Source of the DNA: Desmodus rotundus | Taxonomy: Eukaryota; Chordata; Mammalia; Chiroptera; Phyllostomidae | Length of the DNA: 64,000 bases | Assembly: GCF_022682495.2 (NCBI RefSeq) | Contig: NC_071389.1 | Location: 185,055,556 to 185,119,555 of the forward strand | Direction of reading: 5' to 3' | Shown here: positions 11,868-22,425 of the stretch, in pieces | Layout of the letters: each line of letters opens with the position of its first letter | Position numbering within the stretch: position 1 is the first letter of the stretch | The notes under the pieces: generated by a model | Databases searched by the model: none | What the model saw: only the letters and a program-made list of their open reading frames with translations | What the model was told of the DNA's origin: nothing | Made by a program: the position numbers and the translations under genes

Positions 11868-12205
11868 CGCTTATTTTTTTATTTTTATTTTTTTAATTAC
11901 AGTTGACATTCAGTATTATTTTATATTAGTTTCAGGTGTATAACATAGTGGTTAGACTTTATATAATTTATGAAGCAATCTCCCAACCCCTGAATAAGTC
12001 TATTAACCCACATGGCACCACACATAGTCATTACCATATTATCGACTATAGTCCCTATTAATCCCCACGACTGTTTTGTGACTGGCAATTTGTACTTCTG
12101 ACGCCCGTCACCTTTCCACCCAGCCCAGTTCCTTAGTACCTTGACTCCGGCAGTCCTGTGACCCACTACAATCTCCAATCCAACGATCCTCTTTATTTCT
12201 CCCTG
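11868..12205 (-). mobile_element. L1 LINE 3' end (antisense)
   Basis: 'attacagttgacattcagta', 'ttagtttcaggtgtataaca', 'actatagtccctattaatcc' and 'actggcaatttgtacttctg' are the reverse complement of an L1 3' UTR. There is no open frame. Confidence 0.75.
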
Positions 12206-12214
12206 TTATCTTTT

Positions 12215-13764
12215 CCCTTTGTTGTCGTCCTTCGCCTACCTCTCCATCTCAACTTTTGTGGTCAAACATTACTCTCATTCTCTTGCACCCTTATTTTCTT
12301 GCCCTTTAATCACTTCAATACACCCATCTGAGAAAACCACAGCCTACACAAAATTCAATTCCCTGAATACTCTGCACCCGTGCCCCCTGCCATCTGAACT
12401 GGGTTGCAGAAAAACACAGAACAACACTGGCTAATCTAACTTTATTAACCTAAAGCTCACGTGGGCCCTTAATGCTGCTAGGCAGTCACCCCCCCCCCAG
12501 TGTCCATTCATTGTCTCTATCCTAAACAACTCTTTCATTCCCGCATCTCCTCCCTCAACGCCACACCTCCTCTGCCACTGTTATCCTCAACTGATGGAAA
12601 CAGAACAGGCAGATCTTCCACCGCTTCTCACCACATGGATCCCTTTCCAGCATTTGTACCCACACCAGAAACATCTCGCCCATTTCACATGCTCCGGTCT
12701 GAAGCCAATCTCTCCTCTTAGTTAATAGAACTCATTCTCTCTTTTTCCTCTTTTATTGTAATTTTATAATTTTCCTTGGAAGACATTTTTTGAAAGAGTT
12801 TTGCTCTTATATTTGCTCTAAGTCCCCTTCTCTTTTTCTCTCTTAAACCCATTGTGTTGGGCTTTTGACTCATCAATTTCAACCAAATTTCTCTAGTCAA
12901 GGTCAGCAGCGACCTCCACATTGTTAAATCGGCTAGTCAATTCTAACTCGGTCTACATCCTACTCAACTTGTCAGCTACACCTGACAAAGTTGATCATTC
13001 CCTCCTTCTTAATAACTTTTTTCATCTGAATTTAGGACACGACATTCACCAGATTTCCTCCTACCTCACAGGTCGTTCCTTCTCAGTCTCTTTAGCTGGT
13101 GTTGCCTTTCATACCCTCTTTCATGAAGCTCAGGTTTTGCTTCTGTATCCACACTGACTCCATGACATCTGTCTAGTCATGACATTCACACTTATCTCTT
13201 CAGGCTGCACCCTCAGTTGCCTCGTTGACACATCTATTCAGATACCTAACGGGCATCTCAAACAAAATGAACTCCTGGCATTTCTCCCTGTTCACCAAAT
13301 GTGCTCTTCCAACAATCTCTCACATGTTAGATGATAGCAAATCCATTCTCATAGTTGTTTAGGACAAAAATCTGGCAATTTCCCTTAATTCTTTTTTTCT
13401 CACACACTATAACCACTCCACCATGAAATCCTATGGGATCTCCCTTAAAAATATGTCTAAGGTCCATCCATTTCTCTATGCCTCCACTGCGCACCTGTGA
13501 TCTGAGCTTCCTGCACCTTACTGCAGTGCTGGGACAGCCTCCTAGGGGGCCGTCCTGCTCCCACTCTTGCTCCCTTTCAGAGCCCATTCTCAACACAACA
13601 GAGTAGTCCTCATAAGGAGAAGCTGGAGCATGTCACTCCTCTGAAAGGCCTTTATAATTAGCTCTTTATTTCACTTGAGTGAAAACCAAAGTCCTTATAA
13701 TGGCCTATTAGGTCCTACATGACCTAGCTCCCTCCTTCTTACTTAACAAATATTCTATATTTCA
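12215..13764 (+). mobile_element. L2 LINE, long degenerate ORF2 segment
   Basis: Runs through L2 reverse-transcriptase landmarks in order: 'tcaaggtcagcagcgacctc' (12898), 'gacaaagttgatcattccct' (12984), 'cctcacaggtcgttccttct', 'aaacaaaatgaactcctggc', 'agcatgtcactcctctgaaa' and 'ccttataatggcctattagg'. Frames are broken throughout. This is one of the longest L2 copies in the window. Assignment of the first ~500 bp is less certain. Confidence 0.7.
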
Positions 13765-14075
13765 GGGAATGGCAGTCCAATTTGACTCCTCTGGTTCAAC
13801 CAGAAACTTTAGATCCTTCCTTGAACTTTTCACTGTCACCGTCACACATCCAATCAGCTGCTGTAACCTGCTGATCGCTCTTTCCTTGTAGCTCTCAAAG
13901 CCGTTTACATGTTTTCATTGCTGATGACATTGTTTCTCCACACCCCAGTTTTGCCTCATCTCGAGTCTATCTACTACACGTTTATAGTAACGTGATCTTT
14001 CTAGTTAAATGCAAACCCCTTCATCTCATTCCCAAGTCTGTATAACCCCAAAGGTCTTCCCTTTTAAGCATTTTC
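13765..14075 (+). mobile_element. Second L2 LINE fragment
   Basis: 'tcaccgtcacacatccaatc', 'ccccagttttgcctcatctc' and 'tgatctttctagttaaatgc' repeat parts of L2 already passed in the copy to its left. It is therefore a separate or rearranged L2 piece, not a continuation. Confidence 0.5.
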
Positions 14076-15470
14076 TTTGATAACTCATAAATTGATACTT
14101 GGATTACACAATATAGTGCCTTACAAGTGGGAAGCTTTAATGACAGTTCAAACTACTCTTGAAGTTGCCCTCTGTTATGTAAATTCATTGGGTCACTTAT
14201 TTAAAGTGTTTTGCAGCATACAATTCATGTGTGAGGGAGCATTAGTCCTCATTCTATTCAACAATATTTTGTCAGAATTATTTTGTGCATGCAATCATTT
14301 ATAAAATAAAATGTACATTTATCTGTTAATTAAGTTTATACTTTTAACTGAAGAAAAGGTCAGCTACCTGGGCATAAGTACAGACAGACCTATAGCGGGT
14401 TCTTTCTACCTTAAAACTACTATAGATTTCAAATAATAATATTACAGAAAAACTAATATTAAACAATAACGTTAGTAGTAAAGAAGAATATTTGTTTTTA
14501 TAGTTTACAAAACCCATTCAGATAAATAAGGTTATTTTTACTACAACTACCCGAGGGGTAGATATTATTTTCCTTTTTCAGAGGAGCAAATTGCAGGTCA
14601 GAGAACTAAGTGATTTGGTGGAAAATCAGTGACAGCACTGACTCTGGAGCTCATCTTCTTTCAACGTGTACCATGTGGTAGTGCCGGCACATGCAGGTCC
14701 TTAAACACAAAGTATAATAAAACACCTGTGTGCAAGACAATAAAATGCTACTTTTTCAAGTAGACAAACACCTGCCTTAAAAGTTTTTCTTTCTGGTGTG
14801 AAACAAATCCGCCTTGTCTTTCCACATTAATAATAAATATCAGTTCACTCTAAAATTTCTGATGCGCCATGCAGGTGACATATTACATTGGGAAACCATA
14901 GTAACATGCAATTTGAAACTATTTCAACCATTAAAGGTTGGATTTGCGCTCTGTTCAAAGGCCAGACCTGAAAATACCAATTTTGAAAGGTGTGGAAAAT
15001 TACAGTTTCCCCACACATTTTGGGTGGTGCCACTGAAGCCCTGACAGAGGTCAAGTGTGTGTCCTTGTCCCACGTCTCTGTTGGTTAGAGTGGAGAGAGG
15101 GCACTAGACCTACACATTTCTCTACCCTTAATTTACAAATAAACATTATCTACCTCAACAGATTGTTGACAATTTTCAAATTAATCATCAAAAAAACCCC
15201 AAACAAACCCAAAACAATTAATATACTAACTAAAGCTGAGAAAGATTTTCCTAAATGCAAGTACCAGAGTCATTTCTCCCATTTTCAGATTTAATCTGGA
15301 ATGAGACACTCAAATGAGTATTAATTAAGAATTATATGCCTACAACCCCTCCTGGGGTTCACATGCCACTTTCATTTATAAACCGTGTCCCATCTTTCCT
15401 CTCCTGTAAAACTGTAACCGCTGCATGGGAGACATGCATTAAACATCATGCAAGGCTTCGTTAATATCAT
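14076..15470. other. No recognised feature
   Basis: AT-rich sequence with no repeat or exon I can name. Small ORFs at 14077 and 14814 have no coding character. Confidence 0.4.
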
Positions 15471-15474
15471 AATG

Positions 15475-15670
15475 GATACTACTACCAGTTACATTTACTT
15501 CATACTGTGTAGCAGACACAGTACTAATCACTTTACATGCATTACTGCACTACAGGGTAAGCTGATCTAATTAATTAATTGTTAATTTAATTCTATAGAT
15601 AAGGAAACTATAGCATAAAGAGATGAAGTTTCATAGCTAGGTAAGAAGTTTGATCTCATGGTTTGTAAAC
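15475..15670 (-). mobile_element. MIR SINE (antisense)
   Basis: 'aatcactttacatgcattac', 'atagataaggaaactatagc' and 'aagagatgaagtttcatagc' match the reverse complement of the MIR core. Confidence 0.65.
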
Positions 15671-15837
15671 AAACTTAGCCTACAATGTGTCAGGGACCCA
15701 TCCATTTTAGCTAACAATTCTAGAAAGAGGAGAGAAGACAATAAATAAGTAAACAAGTGAACAATATAATTTTATATAGTAAATACTCTGGAAAAAAGAA
15801 AACAGGATGATTTGACCAAAGTAGCTAAAGCAATGTA

Positions 15838-16075
15838 GAAAATGGCGAAGAACATGGAGTCTACCATGAAGTTTGAATCCCAGCTCTGTTATTATGGGCT
15901 GTTATTTAGTTATTTATCCTCTTTCTGTGTTTCCTTGTCTACAAATAACAGCACCCAATTCATGTAACAGTTATGAGGTTTAAATGAGTTAATATATATA
16001 AAGTGCCTAAAACAGTGTATGAAGCATAGTGTTAAGTATTTGTGTAAATACTTATTGCTTATTAATATTAAATAT
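15838..16075 (+). mobile_element. MIR SINE
   Basis: 'gaatcccagctctgttatta', 'tgtgtttccttgtctacaaa', 'gaggtttaaatgagttaata' and 'aaagtgcctaaaacagtgta' give a nearly full MIR in sense orientation. Confidence 0.8.
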
Positions 16076-16329
16076 ATTATTCGGTATATTAAATATTTTA
16101 AATTTCATAAATTAAATTTAATATTAAAATATGAAAACTAAGCATTTGCTTAGTTATTGTTTATTAATAATATTATTATTCTTTTCACATCTTTGTTACT
16201 ATAATTATCACATTAAAGGTTCTCCTTAAGATACGGTGATCTGGAAATGCAACTATGGGGAAGTGCATATGAGCCAAAAGCCAAATGACACTCAGTTACA
16301 TGAAAATTTGAAGACAGAAACCAAAGTAC

Positions 16330-16590
16330 AAAAGCCACAAGGCCAAAAGGCCTAGCAAAAAGGCCAGGACGAGCCAGGATGAGTCTGCTAAAGGTTAGCT
16401 TAAAGAGCTAGTCAGCAGCCAGGTTACACTGCACTTCACTGCCATAGTAAGGAGCTAGATTTTACTCCAAGTTCGAGGAGAAGCCATTTAGCATTTTAAG
16501 CATGACAATGACATACTTTGATTTCCATTTTATGAATATCACTCTGGTTGCCATAGAAAGATTGGATTATAGCTTCCACTGACTATCAGT
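16330..16590 (-). mobile_element. L2 LINE fragment (antisense)
   Basis: 'gtaaggagctagattttact', 'gaagccatttagcattttaa', 'catgacaatgacatactttg' and 'atatcactctggttgccata' match the reverse complement of L2. Confidence 0.65.
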
Positions 16591-17480
16591 CTCACCACTC
16601 CCATTCATCATTATTTTTAAAAAATCTTAGTGCTTTTCTTAGGGAAAAATAATTCTCTGGCTATATTTTTGGAATGCTTTTATCAGTGCTCTTAAAAGTT
16701 GAGTCAGAGTAGAGGACTTAAATAAGTACATGTCTATACTTTCATATAGTCATACACACACTCATTCAGAATAATAATTACATGGAATACATACAATAAT
16801 TTTTCATTCTAAAATTCATATTAATCATGCTTAGAGGGTTTTAAAATCAGATCTCTTTGAGGAAATGTAGTTCAATGGTTAATTTACTTTAAATTAGATA
16901 TAAAGAGGAAATATTCTTTAGGCCCTATTCTCATATTTCTGTCCACCAGTTATTAGCTTCTGGCCCCCAAGGAAGGGAAGCATTGCAAATCCGATTGGAT
17001 GGAACCAGGCATGTTTTACTAGTGGGTGTGGCGACTCTTCTAATCTTCCCCTCACCCCAGCCTTGTTGCTTCTCACCCCTCTTCTCTAAGTTCTCTTTGG
17101 CTTGAGTCAATTGATAGCCCACTTGGGCCACACGGTCCAACTTCATCTTATCAGATAACCTTGAAACAGGCTCTCTAGCCTCAAACTAGATGTCATATAT
17201 TGACGAGTTGATACCACTCTGTGAAGAGGGGTAGATAGCAGCAGCAGCGGAACATCTTTAGGTTATAATCATCTTTAATATCTAATACCTAAAAGGCCAT
17301 TCATGTATTCAAAAAGAATATTATACCGAGACTGACAAAAATCATAAAGCACTACATTGCCACACATCTAGGTGAACGAAGAGCACAATGTGATTCGTAT
17401 GGAAGATTCCTCTTAATTAACTCATAAAGGTTTTAGCCTTAAAAATTCAAAATTATAGCTGCATAAAGTGAACTGCTTTA
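16591..17480. other. No recognised repeat; sequence 3' of exon B
   Basis: This would be the start of the intron downstream of exon B on the minus strand. The minus ORF at 16931..17146 lacks splice sites in the right places and is not called. Confidence 0.35.
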
Positions 17481-17481
17481 C

Positions 17482-17662
17482 CTGCACGGCCAGTTCCCTC
17501 GTTCTTGACCTCTGTGGTTCCCACAGAAGAGGTGGGTGGACTAACAGGAGGGCTGGAAGGAAAGCTTGTACACCCTGTAGATGTGTTGATTTCAAAATAT
17601 TCTTGGTTGTGATTCGTTCGATGAAAATCCACAGAAGACACAATTGAGGTTCGTTGTTTAGG
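17482..17662 (-). CDS. Exon B of the same unidentified gene (internal coding exon, 181 nt)
   Basis: Seen on the minus strand: acceptor ACGCTCATTTATTTTAG, then 181 nt open in one frame, then donor GTGCAG|GTAAAGCAG. It starts on a codon boundary, matching the phase-0 end of exon A, and ends one base into a codon. The 60 whole codons begin PKQRTSIVSSVDFHR, pass through YFEINTSTG and SFPSSPPVSPPTSS, and end NEGTGRA. The composition is Ser/Thr/Pro-rich with several SP sites typical of phosphorylated linkers. Joined to exon A it reads VIRPQ|PKQRTS with no frame problem. The gene is not recognised. Whether A and B are adjacent in the transcript is inferred from phase only. Confidence 0.64.
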
Positions 17663-18017
17663 CTAAAATAAATGAGCGTGACGACAGTATTAATATAATC
17701 GTGTTCATCTTCAGCCCAACCTCCCCATCAATGTAATCTAAGGGATGATTTTTTCATTTAAACTATCCAGTTTTTATATTTAAAATATAACTGTGTTTTA
17801 CAGAGAGATGCTAAATAATCCCTTAATAAATTAAATAATGAAAAAGTATTTGATGAAAAAATATGGCATAGTTGATAAAATAATTTAGACTTTTTGTTAG
17901 ATTTCCCCAGAAGAATATAAAAATATAGTGCATAGAATTTTCTCTTAATGACCACTTTGGAAAGTTACCATTACAAGTCACCTTTCAATCAACTAGCATT
18001 TATTAAACATAAACCTT

Positions 18018-18237
18018 CCCTGACCTGTATGGCTCAGTTGGTTGGGCATCATCCCGCAAAGTAAAAAGGCCACCTGTTCTGTTCCTAGTCAGGGCACATG
18101 CCTGGGTTGCGGGTTCAGTCCCCATTTTGGGGTACAACTGAGAGGCAACCAATCAATGTTTCTTACATTGATGTTTCTCTCCCTCTCTTTCTCCCTCCCT
18201 TCCCCCTCTCTAAAAGAAATAATAAAATTTTAAAAAC
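18018..18237 (+). mobile_element. VES-type tRNA-derived SINE
   Basis: Head 'ccctgacctgtatggctcag', A-box-like 'tggctcagttgg', B-box-like 'gggttcagtcccc', then 'caatgtttcttacattgatg' and a CT-rich to A-rich tail. All are hallmarks of the bat VES family. I could not define a target-site duplication. Confidence 0.85.
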
Positions 18238-18240
18238 CCC

Positions 18241-19617
18241 GAAGATATAAAATCTAACAATAAAAGGGTCCTCACAACACTGAAGCATTATTAGAGCAGT
18301 TCCATTTTTTTTTAATTCATTTTATAGCCCAAGGAATTGGTGTCATTTGATATTGTCCCCAAGTACCAGATGGTGAAATTTTATCATCAGAATTAAGTAA
18401 AGTTATATAGAACATTTCCCAGGATCTAAGAATCTTCTTGGTATTTGTAATAAACTTTAATTTTCTTTTTTAAGGATTTTAATTAATCCCCAAATAGCAA
18501 GTAAAGTTAAAATCATGGAGTGATGTCAGATAAAATCTATACCCTTTGCCAGTAATTGATTGTTCCCTACAGCAGTTTTCTACTTTTTCCCATAGTTTTA
18601 ATTATGTTCACTCTTTTTGCTGCCTCGCAGAGCTTCTAACCTAGTCCTTCAAAACAAATCACAGTCTTTTTGGTTCTCAGAATTGTGTACACTTCCCAAG
18701 AATCAATCTGAGTATTTTTACTTTTTATTCTTTTCATTCATATTACTGAAATATTAAGTCTCACAATAATTAAAAGAGGTGAACTGTAATTTCTTTACAA
18801 TAAGTGTATTTCCCCAAAGTACAATAAACATTTTATTTACTAACATTTCCACTGCCCTCAAATACTTGTTAATTTAATCACTGTATTTCACAGATTATTT
18901 CCCTGCATAATATTCAAATCATCTTGTCTCTTGTAGTTCATGTTTTTTTAAAGGAGAAATCATTTAGCCTATAATCTAAAATAGACAATGATATTGAAAA
19001 TATACACATTTTACATTTATTTTTTAAATAAAGGGTACAAACGATCACAATATTCTTTATTCTGTCACCAATGCAATATTTTTAATTAAAGAGGTTGAGA
19101 GGCATAAATAATTGTTATACAAGAAAATGCAAGTCATTTATTATTGTGACACATCAGCTAAGTAACAGAATTCAAATCAGTACCCACAGGGCTCAGGCGC
19201 TTTTGAAGTCTGAAATAACAGGGTTCGATGTCAGTCTTGATCTCTCATGAAATGTCTGTCCTTGAGACTACAATTTTACATTCAGTGTTCTTTCCACTAG
19301 ACTATCTAACAGCCATCAAAGTCGCAGACTGTGACACTGGCTGCAATGACAACGCAGGCATGTCTATCACCCGGGCTTTGTTTTACTGTGTTGTGTTTTT
19401 GTTTCACTTTGCATATAGGCAAAAACCAAATACATATAATTTTCCTTCTCATAAACTTTTTAAAGGTCAAGCTCACTGATGTACATGACTTCTTTGCTTT
19501 TAAATATTTCTTAAATACATGTTTCTGAACCCCAACCACCCAAAGTTCTATTTACATTAAAAACACAATTTGTTATGCAATCATGAAAGCAAATAGGTTA
19601 TTATTTTTTTTTGCTAC
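18241..19617. other. No recognised feature
   Basis: AT-rich, with no repeat family or exon recognised. The overlapping small ORFs at 19228..19539 lie on both strands and have no coding character. Confidence 0.4.
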
Positions 19618-20136
19618 ATTAATTCATTCTACAAATATTTGCTTTACTGACCAATCTGCAAATACCATGGTAAGCACTGTGATAAGAACAGATAAGACAT
19701 TGTTTCTGTAATCTAGGTGAAAACAGATTTTTATTGGAGGAGGAATGGGGCATGAGGGGAGGGACAAGCCATCCAAGAATTATGTCTCAGGACAGTGCAG
19801 TGAAAAGGGCTGTGATACATGGAGGAACAGAATATAAAGGGAGCCCAAAGGTGGGTCTCTAGTTTAGGGAGGGGATCAAGAAAGTCCTCCAGGAGGAGGT
19901 GACTGATGGCTGAGTGGAACCCTGACGAAGCAGAGGTGGTAGGCGTGTGGTAGGCAGATGAAAGAGGATGCGGAGAAGGAAAGCACGAACTGTAAACAGT
20001 GCGGGACAGCCAAGTGCAGAGTGTGTCAAGGTAGCCCTGGGCTCAGGACGTGAGATACTGTAAGTTGCAAGGGCCAAATCACAAAGGCCTCTAAATGCCA
20101 TGTTAACAGGTCTGGTCTTTAACTTGAATAATTTAT
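19618..20136 (-). mobile_element. L2 LINE (antisense), right half displaced by L1
   Basis: 'aattcattctacaaatattt' at the left is the reverse complement of the L2 end. The body runs through 'gaaagtcctccaggaggagg', 'aggcctctaaatgccatgtt' and 'ggtctggtctttaacttgaa'. L2 resumes at 20399 after an L1 insertion. Confidence 0.7.
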
Positions 20137-20149
20137 AAAACCACTGAAT

Positions 20150-20385
20150 AAAGAAACAAAAAATTCTCGTAGACACAGATGCCAGTATGGTGCTTACCAG
20201 AGGGAAAGGGGTGTTGGGGGAGGTAGAAGGGAGTAAAAGCAGGGCAAATGGTGATGGGAGAAGATTTGACTTGGGGTGATGAACACACAATACAATGTAC
20301 AGTTGATATGTTATAGAATTGTATTATAAATTTTATTAGCCAATGTCACCTCAGTAAATTCAATTAAAATAATAATAATAACATA
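20150..20385 (+). mobile_element. L1 LINE 3' end inserted in L2, 13-bp imperfect TSD
   Basis: 'ccagtatggtgcttaccaga', 'atgaacacacaatacaatgt', 'ttatagaattgtattataaa' and the tail 'cagtaaattcaattaaaata' with (AAT)n form an L1 3' UTR. Flanks AAAACCACTGAAT (20137..20149) and AAAAACATTGAAT (20386..20398) match at 11 of 13 positions, consistent with an aged target-site duplication. Confidence 0.78.
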
Positions 20386-20398
20386 AAAAACATTGAAT

Positions 20399-20695
20399 GA
20401 TTTCCAAGCAAGGGTTTCATAGTTGAGTTTGCATTTTAATAAACCTACCATAGCAATTCAGAGAACAGAGTGGTCAGGCCTGGACTTGAGGAAGAAAGAC
20501 TAATGAGGAGGATGTTACAGAATTCCAGCCATGACGTAATGAGGTCCTGAAGTAAAACAGTGGCAATAGGGTAGAGATAGCAGATGTTTTTAGGACATGC
20601 AAATGAGGTTAGCTCTTGGCATCTGATTGGATGGGAAGGTTGATTTTTAAGGAAGGAGTCTAGGGTGACTCACAGATTTCTCACTTGGGTAAACA
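20399..20695 (-). mobile_element. L2 LINE (antisense), continuation after the L1 insertion
   Basis: 'aataaacctaccatagcaat', 'gaggatgttacagaattcca' and 'ctagggtgactcacagattt' continue the antisense L2 interrupted at 20136. Confidence 0.6.
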
Positions 20696-21080
20696 CAAGA
20701 AGATAAGTTTTTTAATGGGAAACACAAATGTATACACTCCTATTCAGAAGTGTGAAAGATACATGCTTGCATGCTCTTGGGACTCAGTATAGACTGTGTA
20801 ATACATGGTTACGCAACTCTAAATTGTATTTCCCTTTCTTTCTTTGAGCAGAGTGCTATGACCTCACTGTAGCATAGCTCCAAATAAAATATCTGGAGGA
20901 AGGCTAATAGAAATTGGAAGGGAAGAAACCATGGATCAATGATCATCTGACCTCACCCTTATTTGCTTCTTCAGAACTGTCTGTTACTAGCCAGTTTAAG
21001 GAACACAGAGGAGAGAGTCATTGCCCTGAGTATCTGAGGTGACAAAAAAAGAGAATCATTATATGTTAGTTATGCTTTTA

Positions 21081-21297
21081 AAAAGGATCAGCAAACGATG
21101 GCCCGTGGCCCACATCTGGCCTGCCTCTTGTTCTGAGAATGAAGTTTTACTGGAGCACATCTATGCCCATTCGTTGACTTTTTTCTCACGTTATCGTGGC
21201 AGAGTAGAGAAGTAGTGATGGAGGCCGTATTACCCAGAACCTAAAATGTCTACTCTCTGGTCCTTTAGAGAAAAATACTGGTCAACCCCTGTTCTAA
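21081..21297 (+). mobile_element. hAT-type non-autonomous DNA transposon
   Basis: 'gatcagcaaacgatggcccg', 'gaatgaagttttactggagc', 'acatctatgcccattcgttg' and the end 'tactggtcaacccctg' match the common mammalian ~220-bp hAT-Charlie-type element. Related copies lie at 22095 and 44057. Subfamily is not assigned. Confidence 0.65.
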
Positions 21298-21569
21298 GAG
21301 ATCATTTTACACACCATTTTAGTGCTCAACAAAACCATAAGCATAGGCTCCTTTTTATTTCCCAGCTTTATGTGCCTGTGGGTTGCAGACATGTAACTAA
21401 TTCTGAGCAACTGACTGGCAGTAGAAGGGAGGCTTCTCCGTGCCTCTCCTACTCTTCAGGTGATGCGGTTCCAAAATGGAGGAGTCATGCAACCCACACT
21501 GGACCTTACAGAGGCTGAAGTAAAACCTCCTTTATGTTCAACCACTGCGGGTCTGGGTTTGTCTGCTGT

Positions 21570-21670
21570 GTCAGCTAACAGTACTTAGCCTCGCTAGCAC
21601 AGAATGCAGTGGCTCAGAGAGGCTAAATGATTTACTCAGGATTACATTAAGTAGCAAGCAGAAGGTCTTC
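21570..21670 (-). mobile_element. MIR SINE fragment (antisense)
   Basis: 'agtggctcagagaggctaaa' and 'tgatttactcaggattacat' match the antisense MIR core. It is short and diverged. Confidence 0.45.
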
Positions 21671-22094
21671 AAACAGAGGGAAGGGTCTTGTGTCCCCATC
21701 CAGATACAAATGAATGGTGCCCAAAACACAAGCACAGAGGCAGGACTGAAGAGGTGTCTACATGGAGAAACGAAATGATAGCAGTGGGAGAAAAGAACAA
21801 AAAGGTAGTAGCGTTATTAAAATGGGGATGGGCGTGGAATATTTGCTTTGATTTTAACGCGTTCTTTTTTAAAAATTATCCTGATGGCCTCCTGCCAAGT
21901 CATTCAGTAGAAGAATGAAAAAGTGTTTCCGCAAAATCAATGAACTGACAAATGGAGTTTTCCAAGTTCGATGTGTAAACGGGTTGCACTTGCGTTCACT
22001 GTGAGTCCTCCTTTCAACCATGTCCCTTGCCCGGGGTCCAGCACTCCCATCTCCCTCCTTTCCCAAGAACTTGCTCCCACATGTCAGCTTGACC

Positions 22095-22425
22095 AGAATC
22101 AGCAAACTACAGACCAGGGGCCAAATCCAGGCTTCTGACTACTTTTGTAAAGCCTATGAATTAAAATAGTTTTTATATTTTTTAATGATTGGGGGGGAAA
22201 GCAAAGGGAAGATAACATTAGCAACAGGTAAATATTATATAAAACTGAAATTTCAGTGTCTGTAAGTAAAGTTTGATTGGACTATATAGACACCAGTTCG
22301 TTTATATGTGGTCTATGGCTGCCTTCACACTCTCGCAGCAGTTGACTAGTCACAGCAGACACAGTGTGACTACAAAGTCTGAACTATTTTATTCCCTAGT
22401 CCTTTACAGGAAAGTGGTGACAGTC
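22095..22425 (+). mobile_element. hAT-type non-autonomous DNA transposon, longer copy
   Basis: 'gaatcagcaaactacagacc', 'gccaaatccaggcttctgac', 'agtaaagtttgattggacta' and 'tatgtggtctatggctgcct' match the element at 21081. An extra A/T-rich and G-run segment (22165..22245) makes it longer. Confidence 0.6.

Noticed and set aside
18018..18237. Possible tRNA gene because of A- and B-box-like motifs
   Set aside because: The motifs belong to the tRNA-derived head of a VES SINE; no cloverleaf with an anticodon arm can be drawn.
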